Shown here one piece after another: positions 45,223 to 55,263 of a DNA stretch of 64,000 nucleotides. Each line of letters begins with the position of its first letter. Within the stretch, counting starts at the first letter, position 1. A program made the position numbers and the translations under genes. Location of the stretch: contig NZ_CP029206.1 of the NCBI RefSeq assembly GCF_003101015.1, positions 1,313,001 to 1,377,000 of the forward strand. The letters run 5' to 3'. This DNA is from Actinobacillus porcitonsillarum. GTDB lineage: Bacteria > Pseudomonadota > Gammaproteobacteria > Enterobacterales > Pasteurellaceae. The notes under the pieces were generated by a model. It saw only the letters and a list, made by a program, of their open reading frames with translations, was not told where the DNA came from and did no database searches.

Positions 45223-45435
45223 TTATTTTGTGCTTGGAATGCTGAAGCGTTTGTTGAAGCGTTCAACACGACCACCAGTATCAACAACACGTTGTTTACC
45301 AGTATAGAATGGGTGGCAGTTACCACACACATCAAGGTTTAAGTTTTTACCCACTGTTGAGCGAGTTTTGATTACGTTACCGCATGAACATGTTGCAGTA
45401 ATTTCTGTATATTCTGGGTGAATACCTTTTTTCAT
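45223..45435 (-). CDS. rpmE: 50S ribosomal protein L31
   Basis: A 70-residue L31 of the zinc-containing type. The four metal cysteines are Cys16, Cys18, Cys37 and Cys40 (TCSCGN and [14 protein letters not shown]). It is the primary, not the zinc-free (YkgM-like), form. GGGGAA precedes ATG 45435. It has a 270-bp AT-rich upstream gap shared with tktA, holding promoters for both divergent genes that I cannot place exactly. Confidence 0.98.
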   Translation of the reverse strand: MKKGIHPEYTEITATCSCGNVIKTRSTVGKNLNLDVCGNCHPFYTGKQRVVDTGGRVERFNKRFSIPSTK

Positions 45436-45705
45436 TGGGGAACCTCATAAGAAGCCATATCGCTGCTTATCTTGTTTCATCACGAACCGCTGATAAGTAC
45501 CATATGTAATTAATAAAAATGTTAAACATCTGTTTAACGCCTAAAAGAGTGCGTATTTTAGGCTAAATGATTTCAGAGATCAATAGCTAATTTATGTGAA
45601 TAAGATCACAAAATGAAAGGAAGTTTTTGAGTTTTACTTCAAACTTGATTACAATCACGAACAATCAAAAACAATCTAAGAAAAGTCAATTGACGGGAGA
45701 ACACT

Positions 45706-47712
45706 ATGGCAGAACGTAAAGTTTTGGCAAACGCAATTCGCGTATTAAGTATGGATGCTGTTCAAAAAGCAAATTCAGGTCACCCTGGTGCGCCAATGGG
45801 AATGGCGGATATTGCAGAAGTATTATGGCGTGATTTTCTAAAACACAATCCAACCAATCCTAAATGGGCAGATCGCGACCGTTTTGTATTATCAAATGGT
45901 CATGGTTCTATGCTTATTTATAGCTTATTGCATTTAACGGGCTATGATTTATCGATTGAAGATTTAAAACAATTCCGTCAGTTACATTCAAAAACGCCAG
46001 GGCACCCAGAATATGGTTATGCGCCAGGCGTGGAAACAACGACAGGTCCTTTAGGTCAAGGCATTACCAATGCAGTTGGTATGGCAATTGCAGAAAAAAC
46101 ATTAGCAGCACAATTTAACCGTGAAGGACATGAAATTGTCGATCACTATACCTACGCATTTTTAGGTGACGGCTGTTTAATGGAAGGCGTCTCACATGAG
46201 GCTTGTTCATTAGCGGGAACATTAGGTTTAGGCAAATTAATCGCATTCTACGATGACAATAATATTTCAATTGATGGTCACGTTGATGGTTGGTTTAGTG
46301 ATGACACCGCACAACGCTTTGAAGCTTATGGCTGGCAAGTTATTCGTAATGTAGATGGACATGATGCAGAGCAAGTTAAATTTGCGATTGAAAATGCACA
46401 AGCAGAAAAAGAGCGTCCAACATTAATTATTTGTAAAACCATTATCGGCTACGGCTCACCAAATAAATGCAACTCTCACGATTGCCACGGTGCACCATTA
46501 GGTGATGCAGAAATTGCCGCTGCACGTGAATTCTTAAAATGGGAACACGCTCCATTTGTTATTCCTTCTGAAGTCTATGCAGAATGGGATGCTAAAGCAA
46601 AAGGTGCAGTGGTTGAAAAAGAATGGAATGCAAAATTTGCAGCATATGAAGCCGCTTACCCTGAATTAGCTGCAGAATTTAAACGCCGTATGGCTGGCGA
46701 CTTACCGGCAAATTGGGCGACAGAGAGCCAAGCGTTTATTGAAAAATTACAAGCAAATCCGGCCGCTATTGCAAGCCGTAAAGCGTCACAAAATGCAATC
46801 GAAGCTTATGCACATATCTTACCGGAATTCTTAGGTGGTTCAGCAGACTTAGCAAGTTCTAACTTGACATTATGGTCTGGCTCTAAACCAATCCGTGCTG
46901 ATCATAATGTTGATGGTAACTACATCAACTACGGTGTGCGTGAATTCGGTATGTCTGCTATTATGAACGGTATCGCATTGCATGGTGGTTTCATCCCTTA
47001 CGGTGCAACATTCTTAATGTTCTATGAATATGCGCATAATGCGGTACGTATGGCTGCATTAATGAAACAACGTTCATTATTTGTTTATACTCACGACTCA
47101 ATCGGCTTAGGCGAAGATGGTCCAACACATCAACCGGTAGAACAAACAGCTTCATTACGCTATATTCCAAATTTAGAAACTTGGAGACCGTGTGACCAAG
47201 TTGAATCTGCGGTGGCGTGGAAAGCAGCAGTTGAACGTAAAGATGGCCCGAGTGCGTTAATCTTTACCCGCCAAAACTTAGCGCAACAAGAGCGTAATGC
47301 AGAAAAATTAGCAAATATTGCTAAAGGCGGTTATATTTTACGTGATTGTTGCGAAAAAGGTGATTGCCCGGATTTAATTCTCATTGCGACAGGTTCAGAA
47401 GTTGAATTAGCAATGAAAGCGGCAGACGTGCTTGCAGCTGAAGGCACAAAAGTACGTGTTGTTTCTATGCCAAGTACGAACGTATTTGATAAACAAGATG
47501 CTGCATATCGTGAAGCTGTATTGCCAAGCAATGTAACAAAACGTGTTGCTATTGAAGCACAGCTTTCCGACTTTTGGTACAAATATGTTGGTTTTGAAGG
47601 TCGCATTGTAGGTATGAATACCTTTGGTGAATCAGCACCGGCAGGTGAGTTATTTAAACTCTTTGGCTTTACCGTTGAAAATGTGGTAGCAAAAGCGAAA
47701 GAGATTTTATAA
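45706..47712 (+). CDS. tktA: Transketolase
   Basis: A 668-residue thiamine-diphosphate enzyme of the pentose-phosphate pathway that moves two-carbon ketol units. Motifs include [31 protein letters not shown], the ThDP motif [38 protein letters not shown], and [17 protein letters not shown] in the second domain. Length is that of E. coli TktA. GGGAGA lies 7 nt before the ATG. Codon bias is strong. A terminator follows. Confidence 0.98.
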   Translation: MAERKVLANAIRVLSMDAVQKANSGHPGAPMGMADIAEVLWRDFLKHNPTNPKWADRDRFVLSNGHGSMLIYSLLHLTGYDLSIEDLKQFRQLHSKTPGHPEYGYAPGVETTTGPLGQGITNAVGMAIAEKTLAAQFNREGHEIVDHYTYAFLGDGCLMEGVSHEACSLAGTLGLGKLIAFYDDNNISIDGHVDGWFSDDTAQRFEAYGWQVIRNVDGHDAEQVKFAIENAQAEKERPTLIICKTIIGYGSPNKCNSHDCHGAPLGDAEIAAAREFLKWEHAPFVIPSEVYAEWDAKAKGAVVEKEWNAKFAAYEAAYPELAAEFKRRMAGDLPANWATESQAFIEKLQANPAAIASRKASQNAIEAYAHILPEFLGGSADLASSNLTLWSGSKPIRADHNVDGNYINYGVREFGMSAIMNGIALHGGFIPYGATFLMFYEYAHNAVRMAALMKQRSLFVYTHDSIGLGEDGPTHQPVEQTASLRYIPNLETWRPCDQVESAVAWKAAVERKDGPSALIFTRQNLAQQERNAEKLANIAKGGYILRDCCEKGDCPDLILIATGSEVELAMKAADVLAAEGTKVRVVSMPSTNVFDKQDAAYREAVLPSNVTKRVAIEAQLSDFWYKYVGFEGRIVGMNTFGESAPAGELFKLFGFTVENVVAKAKEIL

Positions 47713-47741
47713 TTAAATAGTGACAAATGATTTAAAGGATA

Positions 47742-47770
47742 ACACCGAGCTTTTAGGCTCGGTGTTTTTT
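47742..47770 (+). terminator. Terminator of tktA
   Basis: ACACCGAGC (47742-47750) and GCTCGGTGT (47757-47765), loop TTTTAG, then TTTTTT. Confidence 0.9.
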
Positions 47771-47938
47771 ATCAGATACTTTCTTTTTATAGTTCTTGTT
47801 CAATAATATAATATATTAGTTCTATAAAAGTATATGTAGGGGCGCCATGCTGGCACCTGTTTTATCGTGTTCTAAACATTTGCTATATAATGTTGAAAAA
47901 AATAGCGATATTTAACCGCTATTTCTATATCTTAAATA

Positions 47939-49294
47939 TTAAAGTGAATTAAAGAAAATCACTAAAATAATCACAGGGATAACAAATTTCACATAATTAA
48001 ACCAAATGGTTGTAAGTGTTTTGCCTGCACCTAACTCATCTTTTGCTTCATCTTTTAAGACAAAGCCAACAAAAATTGCGCTTCCTAATGCCGTAAGAAT
48101 AAATAGGATATTTCCACTAATATAGTCAAAGGCATCAAAAATACTTTTACCCATAATAGTAACGTCTTTCCAATGATTATCGCCTAATACAGAAGGGATA
48201 TTTCCTAAAATAAAGATCGCACCTAATGTTAAAGCAATGGCTTTCTTACGTCCCATTTTGGTTTTTTCTTGCAGTGAAGTAATGATTACTTCATAAATTG
48301 TGAGTGAAGTCGTTAATGCTGCCACCACTAATAAAGAGAAGAAAATAATCGCAAAAATGGTTCCGCCCCACATATTTGAGAATACGATAGGCAAACTTTG
48401 GAACACAAGCGTTGGACCAGAGTTTGGCGGTACACCAAAGCTAAATAATGAAGGGAAAATCATAAAACCAGCTAATACCGCAATTAAAGTATTCATAATA
48501 CCTGTGATTGTGGCCGTTTTAACTAAATTTTCATTTTTATCTAAATAGCTAGATAAAGTAATCAATACCCCAAATCCAAGGCTTAATGCAAAGAATACTT
48601 GTCCTAAAACAAAAACAAATAATTGTGGGGTAATTTTTGAAAAATCAGGCATTAAATAAAATGCAATACCTTCTGCTGCTCCTGGAAGAGTGACATTACG
48701 CACAACCATAACGAGCAAGAACACAAAGAGTAGAGGCATCAGGTATTTTACCGAGCGCTCAATACCATCAACAATACCTTTGGCTAGAATGAAGTAATTG
48801 ACTAAAACAAATAAAGCGGTATAGGCAATAATCGTCCATGGAGATTCATGAATATGTGTTTTGAAGAAGTTAGCCGTTGTTTCTACATTAACAGGCGTAG
48901 AAAGATCTAACTGTCCAATAATCAAACTTCCAATATAGTTAAGCACCCAGCCACCCAGCACCATGTAATAGGCTAAAATACCAAAAGCACCAAGTAATCC
49001 CATATAACCAAGTGTTTTCCAAGCGGTCGGAATTTTTTTACCATTTGCTTTTCCGGCAAAGGCATCAATTGCATTCACTTTCATACGGCGACCAATGACA
49101 TTTTCAACTAAAATCATTGGGATACCGATCACAATCATCGCGACACAAAAAAGGAAAACATAGGCACCTCCGCCGTTTTCCCCAACCAAATAAGGGAAAC
49201 GCCAAGTAGCACCGAAACCGACAGTTGCACCTGCAACAGTCATTATATAAGCTAAACGGCTGGACCACGACTGGCGTTCGGATTGATTAGACAT
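47939..49294 (-). CDS. Sodium-dependent symporter, NSS/SNF family
   Basis: A 451-residue LeuT-fold transporter with about 11-12 helices. The helix-1 sodium and substrate motif ATVGFGATWRFPYLVGENGGGAYVFLF (residues 18-44) and the helix-6 region FALSLGFGVLITLSSYL are typical of bacterial NSS proteins, which take up amino acids such as leucine, tryptophan or alanine with Na+. The substrate is unknown. GGAGA precedes the ATG. The 226-bp gap downstream holds the tktA terminator and a weak palindrome (GGGGCGCCATGCTGGCACC) near 47838. Confidence 0.88.
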   Translation of the reverse strand: MSNQSERQSWSSRLAYIMTVAGATVGFGATWRFPYLVGENGGGAYVFLFCVAMIVIGIPMILVENVIGRRMKVNAIDAFAGKANGKKIPTAWKTLGYMGLLGAFGILAYYMVLGGWVLNYIGSLIIGQLDLSTPVNVETTANFFKTHIHESPWTIIAYTALFVLVNYFILAKGIVDGIERSVKYLMPLLFVFLLVMVVRNVTLPGAAEGIAFYLMPDFSKITPQLFVFVLGQVFFALSLGFGVLITLSSYLDKNENLVKTATITGIMNTLIAVLAGFMIFPSLFSFGVPPNSGPTLVFQSLPIVFSNMWGGTIFAIIFFSLLVVAALTTSLTIYEVIITSLQEKTKMGRKKAIALTLGAIFILGNIPSVLGDNHWKDVTIMGKSIFDAFDYISGNILFILTALGSAIFVGFVLKDEAKDELGAGKTLTTIWFNYVKFVIPVIILVIFFNSL

Positions 49295-49468
49295 TTAATT
49301 TCTCCAAAAGATCAAATTATATAAGTATAACGGAGTATGAATAAAATTGCTATGATAAGATGTGTATAGTAAATACTATAATTTTAAGTTTAAAATTTGT
49401 TTTTGTACGTTAAAATAGCTTAGTTAGAAAAAGATTATTCGTATTTGATAAATGATGTAGGAGGAAAA

Positions 49469-50509
49469 ATGTCTGAACCGATACGTTTAACACAGTTTAG
49501 TCATGGTGCTGGTTGAGGCTGTAAAATTTCTCCTAAGGTGTTAGGGACCATTTTACAAAGCCAATTAGAAAAATTTATTGATCCTAATTTATTAGTTGGT
49601 AACGAAACGGCTGATGATGCAGCGGTTTATGATATTGGTAATGGCATTGGCATTATTAGTACAACGGATTTCTTCATGCCAATTGTAGATGATCCGTTTG
49701 ATTTTGGTCGTATTGCCGCAACAAATGCGATTAGTGATATTTTTGCGATGGGAGGAAAACCGATTATGGCTATTGCTATTCTTGGCTTCCCTGTTAATAA
49801 ACTTCCGGCTGAAGTGGCGCAACAAATTGTAGAAGGTGGTCGAGCCGCTTGTGCAACAGCAGGTATTGCATTAGCCGGTGGACATTCTATTGATTCTCCA
49901 GAACCTATTTTTGGGCTAGCTGTAACAGGCGTTATTTCAACGGAAAAAATTAAGAAGAATGCTTCTGCTCATGCAGGTTGTGAGTTATTTTTAACAAAGC
50001 CGTTAGGAATAGGAGTTCTAACAACGGCAGAAAAACGAGGTATTTTGAAGCCGGAACATCAAAATTTGGCACGGGATGCAATGTGTCAAATGAATTTGAT
50101 CGGTGCTGAATTTTCTCAATTAGAGGAAGTTACGGCAATGACAGATGTGACAGGTTTTGGATTACTTGGGCATTTGAGTGAGATTTGTCAAGGTTCAAAT
50201 GTTAGGGCTGTGATAAATTCTGATGATATTCAAACGTTAGAAGGTACAAAGGATTATATTGCTTTAGGGGCGGTACCTGGTGGTACTCAACGAAATTATG
50301 AGAGCTATGGGCATCTGATTTCACCTTTAACCGATGAGCAAAAAGCGGTTTTATGCGATCCTCAAACTTCAGGTGGCTTATTGGTTGCAGTAGAGCCGCA
50401 AGCGGTTGAAAAAATTATGCAGATTGCAAGTCAAATGAATGTGCCACTATTTCGTGTTGGAAAGCTATTAGCAAAAGATGATAATAGTCCATTGATTGAA
50501 GTAAAATAA
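49469..50509 (+). CDS. selD: Selenophosphate synthase SelD, itself a selenoprotein (Sec16 at UGA)
   Basis: The real start is ATG 49469 with AGGAGG upstream. Codon 16 is TGA (49514-49516) in HGAG-U-GCK, the active-site motif where E. coli has Cys17. Reading TGA as selenocysteine gives 346 residues with the usual [45 protein letters not shown] and the C-terminal DPQTSGGLL. SelD makes selenophosphate from selenide and ATP for selenocysteine and selenouridine. An automatic caller would start at 49538 and lose 23 residues including the active site. Sec-SelD is known in Haemophilus. selA and selB are not in the window. Confidence 0.95.
49515..49562 (+). promoter_or_regulatory. SECIS-like hairpin after the selD UGA
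   Basis: Immediately after the UGA, GGCT-GTAAAAT (49517-49527) pairs with ATTTTAC-(AA)-AGCC (49550-49562). The apex is CCTAA-GGTG-TTAGG (49532-49545), so the loop holds the GGU that SelB reads in E. coli. The distance to the UGA fits bacterial SECIS elements. Confidence 0.75.
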
Positions 50510-50510
50510 A

Positions 50511-50543
50511 AAAATCGCTAGAAGTGATTTCTAGCGATTTTTT
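50511..50543. terminator. Bidirectional terminator between selD and lipoprotein gene
   Basis: TCGCTAGAA (50515-50523) pairs with TTCTAGCGA (50529-50537), flanked by A and T runs on both sides. Confidence 0.85.
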
Positions 50544-50547
50544 ATTT

Positions 50548-51150
50548 TTATTGTGCAGGTTTTGGTTCTGGTTTCATTTCAGGATTTTGAGCAGGTAATT
50601 GCTCTGGTTTAGGTTGTGGTGCAGGCTCATATTTTTTCACGAGCTCTGCTTCAATTGCTTTACCTTCATGAGCAATTTTATCTAATTTTGCTTGTAGATC
50701 TCCAAAAGCTTTATGCGCTTCTGGTGTTGGATTCTGTGCTACTTTTTCTGCTTCAACCATCATTTGAGCACCTAATGATAATGCTTCAAGTGATTTCTCT
50801 TTTAATGCTTTTACTTGCTCATCAGTAATATTTAATGAAGTTGCACTTTGTTTGATTACTTCAATTTGAGCTAATAATGCTTTACTCATAGCTTCTTGAG
50901 CAACTTTTGGATCTTTAGCTTTATCACCTAATTTTTCCATTTCATTTTTAATGGCATCATTGATTGAACGCTCTTGAGCGTGTTGCCATTCACGGAATGC
51001 TTTATAATCTTGAGCGCCGGTATCAACTTTAACAGCCTCAGCTTTTTGTTCTGTTTTTACGTTTTGAGCAGGCTTGTCCGCTGCTTTATCACAAGCGGTT
51101 AAAAAAATGCTTAGTAATGCAACGGCACCGATTTTTGTCAATTTAGTCAT
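50548..51150 (-). CDS. Putative lipoprotein, paralogue 1
   Basis: A 200-residue protein with a signal peptide and lipobox (MTKLTKIGAVALLSIFLTAC, Cys20), then DKAADKPAQ. The body is alanine/lysine/glutamate-rich and helical; the tail is proline-rich (EPAPQPKPEQLPAQ). It is paralogous to the next gene (shared MTK-TKI, FLTACDK, helical layout with NPTPEAHKAF/NPTAEAQESL). The codons for TAC (ACC GCT TGT) lie within a Pasteurellaceae uptake sequence. Function is unknown; periplasmic location is predicted. Confidence 0.75.
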   Translation of the reverse strand: MTKLTKIGAVALLSIFLTACDKAADKPAQNVKTEQKAEAVKVDTGAQDYKAFREWQHAQERSINDAIKNEMEKLGDKAKDPKVAQEAMSKALLAQIEVIKQSATSLNITDEQVKALKEKSLEALSLGAQMMVEAEKVAQNPTPEAHKAFGDLQAKLDKIAHEGKAIEAELVKKYEPAPQPKPEQLPAQNPEMKPEPKPAQ

Positions 51151-51167
51151 TTGTTATCCTCTATAAA

Positions 51168-51196
51168 AAATGGTTAGAGTATATCTCTAACCATTT
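51168..51196 (-). terminator. Terminator between the lipoprotein paralogues
   Basis: AAATGGTTAGAG (51168-51179) pairs with CTCTAACCATTT (51185-51196). On the minus strand it ends in a T-run. The two genes are thus separately terminated. Confidence 0.8.
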
Positions 51197-51214
51197 ACTC
51201 ATTATATCATGAGA

Positions 51215-51802
51215 TTATTTATCGCCGAATGTTTGTTGTAATTCAGCTTGTAATTTTTGTAACTCACCACCTTGTGAAAGAAGTTGTTGAGTTTTTGCTT
51301 TTAATGATTCTTGAGCTTCTGCTGTTGGGTTTGCCATTACTTTTACAGAATCAGCAACGATAGTATTTGATAATCCAAGAACTTCTTTTGTTTTTTCTTT
51401 AAACGTTTTCACTAATGCATTTTTTACTTCAACTGCATCTAAGCTTTTAATGGTGTCTTCAACAGTTTTGGTAAACTCAGTTAATGCAGTCTCAATTTGT
51501 TTTGGATCTTGGCTTGCTAATTTCTCTTGAAGCGTTTTTTGTGCCGCATTAGCAATTTGCTCTTGTGTTTTATTCCAATCTAAGATTTTTTTGAAATCTG
51601 CTTTACCTTGAGCTAACTCTTCCGCACTTAGCTGTGTAACAGGCGCAGTTGTTTCTGCTTTTTGTGCTTCCGTAGCTGGTTGTGTCGCTGGTGTAGTTTC
51701 AGCAGGTTTAGCCGCTTCAGCTGGCTTATTTGCTGGTTTATCACAAGCGGTTAAAAATAATGCAAATAATGCTGTTGCGCTGATTTTAGTAAATTTAGTC
51801 AT
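51215..51802 (-). CDS. Putative lipoprotein, paralogue 2
   Basis: A 195-residue lipoprotein (MTKFTKISATALFALFLTAC, Cys20; lipobox overlaps a USS as in its neighbour). A low-complexity Ala/Thr/Pro linker (residues 23-55: KPAEAAKPAETTPATQPATE and on) precedes a helical body of about 130 residues. AAGGAAAA precedes ATG 51802. It probably arose by tandem duplication, then diverged. No known domain is recognised; a loose similarity to coiled-coil envelope lipoproteins is all that can be said. Confidence 0.75.
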   Translation of the reverse strand: MTKFTKISATALFALFLTACDKPANKPAEAAKPAETTPATQPATEAQKAETTAPVTQLSAEELAQGKADFKKILDWNKTQEQIANAAQKTLQEKLASQDPKQIETALTEFTKTVEDTIKSLDAVEVKNALVKTFKEKTKEVLGLSNTIVADSVKVMANPTAEAQESLKAKTQQLLSQGGELQKLQAELQQTFGDK

Positions 51803-51916
51803 TTAAGTTTTCCTTTAAAATGAATGATAAACCTCGAAAGAGGGCTAATATATTGTACTCTTATAGACCCTGACTTAAAATAATTGTTCCGTAAAGTCTT
51901 GTATATTTCGTAAAGT

Positions 51917-52774
51917 TTAGGTTTTTTTCTGATGTTTTTCTAGACTACGGTGGCGTATTTGGACTTTTTTCCCTTTAGCTGAAAAATATTTGGCTAATTG
52001 TTCCGCAACAAATACGGAGCGATGTTTGCCTCCTGTACAACCAATAGCTATTGTTAGATAACTACGGTTATTTTGTTCTAGCTGAGGGAGCCACATTTCT
52101 AAATAGTTTCGAGTATGGTAAATAAATTGATGAACTTCTGTTTGTCTTTCAAGAAAATCAATTACCGGTTGCTCTAATCCTGTCATAGGACGTAGTTCAG
52201 GATTCCAATGAGGATTGGGGAGAAAACGTACATCAAAAACATAATCTGCATCTGCCGGCAATCCGTATTTAAAGCCAAAAGATTCAAACACGATATTGAG
52301 TTCTTTCTCCTTTGAACCTTGCAATAATGAGCGTAATTGTTCCGCTAACTCATGAGAAGAGAGATTAGTGGTATCAATAATATGATTTGATTGTTGGATA
52401 AGTGGCTCAAGTAATTTATCTTCTAAATCAATCGCACTTTCTAATGAAAGATCTTGAGTTGAAAGAGGGTGTAAGCGACGAGAATCACTATATCGGCGAA
52501 TAAGAGCGCTTCGATCACAATCAAGAAAGATTAATTTCGTGTTGATGTGAGCTAATTTAGCAAAAAGTTCATCAAGGACTTTAGAGTCTTGAGGCAAATT
52601 TCGGACATCTAAACTCACAACAGCAGAATGTTTTGATGATGCTAAATATTCAGCTAGCTGTGGAATTAAAGGAAGGGGAATATTATCAACGCAATAGTAG
52701 CCCACGTCTTCTAGTGCTCGTAAAGCTACAGATTTTCCTGAGCCCGAACGCCCACTAATAATGATAAGTTCCAT
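51917..52774 (-). CDS. rapZ: RNase adapter / nucleotide-binding protein RapZ
   Basis: A 285-residue P-loop protein. Walker A is GRSGSGKS (8-15); [45 protein letters not shown] and the C-terminal [19 protein letters not shown] with basic ending are diagnostic. In E. coli RapZ binds small RNAs GlmY/GlmZ and guides RNase E to control glmS (cell-wall amino sugars); the same circuit is not shown here. It is the last gene of lptC-lptA-lptB-ptsN-rapZ, 9 bp after ptsN. Confidence 0.95.
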   Translation of the reverse strand: MELIIISGRSGSGKSVALRALEDVGYYCVDNIPLPLIPQLAEYLASSKHSAVVSLDVRNLPQDSKVLDELFAKLAHINTKLIFLDCDRSALIRRYSDSRRLHPLSTQDLSLESAIDLEDKLLEPLIQQSNHIIDTTNLSSHELAEQLRSLLQGSKEKELNIVFESFGFKYGLPADADYVFDVRFLPNPHWNPELRPMTGLEQPVIDFLERQTEVHQFIYHTRNYLEMWLPQLEQNNRSYLTIAIGCTGGKHRSVFVAEQLAKYFSAKGKKVQIRHRSLEKHQKKT

Positions 52775-52783
52775 ATTGGTTCC

Positions 52784-53287
52784 TTAGTCAATTTCTTCGT
52801 TTTCTTGTTTATCGGTATATTCCAATATTTGCCAAATTTCATCAGCAGATTGAGCCGCTCTTAATTGTTTAGCTAAATTTTTATCATTTAGTTTATGTAC
52901 GATGGCTTGAAACATCTCTTTATATTGTGCGCAAGTTCCTTCAGGAAAAAGTAATGCGTAAACTAAATCAACTTCTTTATTATCGTTTACTTCATAATCA
53001 ATTGGCTGTTCTAATTTAAGAAAAATAGCAGTGGGTTTTGCTTCTATTTCCGGACTAATAGCCAGTTTAGCATGCGGAAGAGCAATGCCATTATTGATGT
53101 AAGTACACCCTAATTTTTCTCTTTTAAATAGATTACTAAAGCATTCTACTGGACATACATTATCATGATACTGCTTTTGGAAAGCATCAGAAGCTATTTT
53201 CCCGATAAATTCAAGAAGACGTTTTTTACTTGAAATTACAACATCATGATGGATATTTTCAGGACTTAGAAATTGTGTTAATACCAT
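52784..53287 (-). CDS. ptsN: PTS IIA-like regulatory protein PtsN (EIIA-Ntr)
   Basis: A 167-residue EIIA of the mannitol/fructose fold. The phosphorylated histidine is His72 in NNGIALPHAKL. It acts in a regulatory phosphorelay affecting potassium transport and envelope stress. It lies 20 bp after lptB. In E. coli rpoN and hpf are between lptB and ptsN and npr follows rapZ; all are missing here, in keeping with no sigma-54 in this family. Its phosphodonor is therefore not obvious from this locus. Confidence 0.92.
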   Translation of the reverse strand: MVLTQFLSPENIHHDVVISSKKRLLEFIGKIASDAFQKQYHDNVCPVECFSNLFKREKLGCTYINNGIALPHAKLAISPEIEAKPTAIFLKLEQPIDYEVNDNKEVDLVYALLFPEGTCAQYKEMFQAIVHKLNDKNLAKQLRAAQSADEIWQILEYTDKQENEEID

Positions 53288-53307
53288 GAGATTACCATAA
53301 TGTATAT

Positions 53308-54033
53308 TTAGAGTTTAAACTGTTCGCCTAAGTATACTTCTTTTACTTTAGGATTATTTAGCACTTCAGAAGGCGTACCTGTTGCAATCATTTCGCCACT
53401 ACCAACAATATATGCTCGTTCACAAACATCTAACGTTTCACGTACGTTATGATCAGTAATTAACACACCTAAACCACGCTCTTTTAGATTAACGATAATT
53501 TTCTTGATATCAATAACAGAAATAGGATCTACGCCGGCAAATGGTTCATCTAATAAAATAAATTGTGGATTAGCCGCTAAAGCGCGAGCAATTTCAACAC
53601 GACGGCGCTCACCGCCGGAAAGTGATTGTCCTAAACTATCGCGAATATGCTCAATATGAAATTCTGCAATTAGTTCGTCTGCGCGCGCTTTACGTTCTTT
53701 ATCATTTAGATCTTTTCGTACTTGAAGTACAGCCATTAGATTATCATAAACACTTAATCGTCTGAAAATCGAAGCTTCTTGTGGCAGATAGCCAATGCCT
53801 TGTTTCGCACGATCATGCATAGGTAATACACTGATATCTTCATTATCAATACGAATAGTGCCGTTATCATGTCGAACTAATCCGACAACCATGTAGAATG
53901 TTGTTGTTTTACCCGCACCATTTGGACCGAGTAAACCAACAATTTCTCCGGTTTTTACATGCAAGCTTACATCTTTAACTACTTTACGGTTTTTGTAGCT
54001 TTTTGCTAAATGTTCTGCGTAGAGAGTTGCCAT
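53308..54033 (-). CDS. lptB: LPS export ABC transporter ATPase LptB
   Basis: A 241-residue ABC ATPase that powers extraction of LOS/LPS from the inner membrane with LptF and LptG. Walker A is GPNGAGKT (36-43), the Q-loop GYLPQEAS, the signature [15 protein letters not shown], Walker [14 protein letters not shown] and the switch His in ITDHNVRET. It is 7 bp after lptA. Length and motifs are standard. Confidence 0.98.
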   Translation of the reverse strand: MATLYAEHLAKSYKNRKVVKDVSLHVKTGEIVGLLGPNGAGKTTTFYMVVGLVRHDNGTIRIDNEDISVLPMHDRAKQGIGYLPQEASIFRRLSVYDNLMAVLQVRKDLNDKERKARADELIAEFHIEHIRDSLGQSLSGGERRRVEIARALAANPQFILLDEPFAGVDPISVIDIKKIIVNLKERGLGVLITDHNVRETLDVCERAYIVGSGEMIATGTPSEVLNNPKVKEVYLGEQFKL

Positions 54034-54040
54034 GCGTTAC

Positions 54041-54547
54041 CTATTTTTTCTTTTTATCGTTTAATTGATTTGGAATTAATACTGTTTTAACGCGTGATTT
54101 ACCACCACTGGTTGCTTTAAGCTGTTGTTTTTTAACATCATAAGTAATGCGTTCAGCTTTAATATAACTATCTAATTGTTTTAATTCAGCATTGCCAATA
54201 AGCGTTAAAAATTCACTATTGAGATCATAATGCACGCTGTTTCCTTTGCCGTTTACAGGTTTTCCATCATCTAAGGTTTGTTGGAATGTAACGGGCGCAC
54301 CGGTAGCATCAATCGTTTCTTTTTTACCTTCTTGGCGAACAATGGTAACTTTGCTCGCATTGACTTTAATAGACCCTTGTGTAATCACAACACCATCACT
54401 GAAAATCACGGTATTTGTATTCATATCAAGAGATTGACTACCTGAATCAATGTTGATCGGTTGGTCCGTATCACTTTTTAATGCGTGAGCAGAGAGACTA
54501 ACGCCGAGTAAAGTCGTTAAAATCGCAGATTTGATGATTAATTTCAT
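54041..54547 (-). CDS. lptA: LPS transport periplasmic protein LptA
   Basis: A 168-residue periplasmic bridge protein. It has a signal peptide (MKLIIKSAILTTLLGVSLSAHA) and an OstA/LptA beta-jellyroll (QPINIDSGSQSLDMNTNTVIFSDGVVITQGSIKVNA). Its ATG overlaps the lptC stop by 4 bp (ATGA), so they are translationally coupled. The basic C-terminus is typical. Confidence 0.95.
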   Translation of the reverse strand: MKLIIKSAILTTLLGVSLSAHALKSDTDQPINIDSGSQSLDMNTNTVIFSDGVVITQGSIKVNASKVTIVRQEGKKETIDATGAPVTFQQTLDDGKPVNGKGNSVHYDLNSEFLTLIGNAELKQLDSYIKAERITYDVKKQQLKATSGGKSRVKTVLIPNQLNDKKKK

Positions 54548-55164
54548 TGGATATCCTTTGAGGTTGAATCTGTTTTATTTTGTTCGTTTGTTTCTTTGAT
54601 AACCGTAGGTTCAATATAGCTTTTGACATCTTTCAGTAAGGTTGCGACTTGCTGCTTGAGGTTGCCTTTAAGACCAGTACCTGTTGTGGTAAATCCTAAG
54701 CCTGTCGATTTCACAACACTTTCTGTGGAGATATCTTGAGTATTTAAATCTACCATCAGTTTATCGGTTTCAATTTTTTGCAAACGTGATGTCGGATCTA
54801 GAGCTTGAAGCTTAACGTTACCGACTAAATTGAGTATTTTTTCTTTAGTAATTTCTGCATGATCCGCACTTAATTTCCACTGTTTTAAGGCGGTCACTTT
54901 ATCAAATAAATTGACAAAAGGGTTAAAGAATTCTGTTCTCTCACTATTTTCATAATGCTTGATTTCATCTGCTTCAGCATAGTATTGGGGCTTACCTTGG
55001 ATATCAAATACGGAAGTGGACATTCTATTCCCTGTATAATCGGGCGTTCCATCCTTTTTAATCAGCTGTCCCAATGCTGCATTTTCTGGTTCTTGTTGGC
55101 TGATATACCAACCTCCAAGCACGGCAGCGATGAATAGTAAGATAAAATTTAAACGAAAGTTCAT
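54544..55164 (-). CDS. lptC: LPS export protein LptC
   Basis: A 206-residue bitopic inner-membrane protein. One N-terminal helix (NFILLFIAAVLGGWYIS, about 6-22) is followed by a periplasmic LptC jellyroll (PDYTGNRMSTSVFDIQGKPQYYAEADEIKHYENSERTEF). It passes LOS from LptBFG to LptA. It begins the lpt-ptsN-rapZ string. kdsC, which often precedes lptC, is absent here. The C-terminal acidic tail (about 25 residues) is longer than in E. coli. Confidence 0.93.
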   Translation of the reverse strand: MNFRLNFILLFIAAVLGGWYISQQEPENAALGQLIKKDGTPDYTGNRMSTSVFDIQGKPQYYAEADEIKHYENSERTEFFNPFVNLFDKVTALKQWKLSADHAEITKEKILNLVGNVKLQALDPTSRLQKIETDKLMVDLNTQDISTESVVKSTGLGFTTTGTGLKGNLKQQVATLLKDVKSYIEPTVIKETNEQNKTDSTSKDIQ

Positions 55165-55263
55165 ATAAAAAGTTACCTATAAAACCAATTCATAATCATA
55201 TCACAGTTTTGATAGGGATTGAGTAGGTTAGTTCATTTTGGTGTGTAAAATTTTGGTAGAAAA

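Noticed and set aside
47837-47860. GGGGCGCCATGCTGGCACC palindrome-like sequence near the symporter gene
   Set aside because: The pairing is imperfect, only one copy was noticed in the window, and the tktA terminator already explains the gap.
49538-50509. A 323-aa selD frame starting MLGTILQSQ
   Set aside because: It ignores the in-frame UGA. The true start with AGGAGG is at 49469 and the UGA is the expected active-site Sec.
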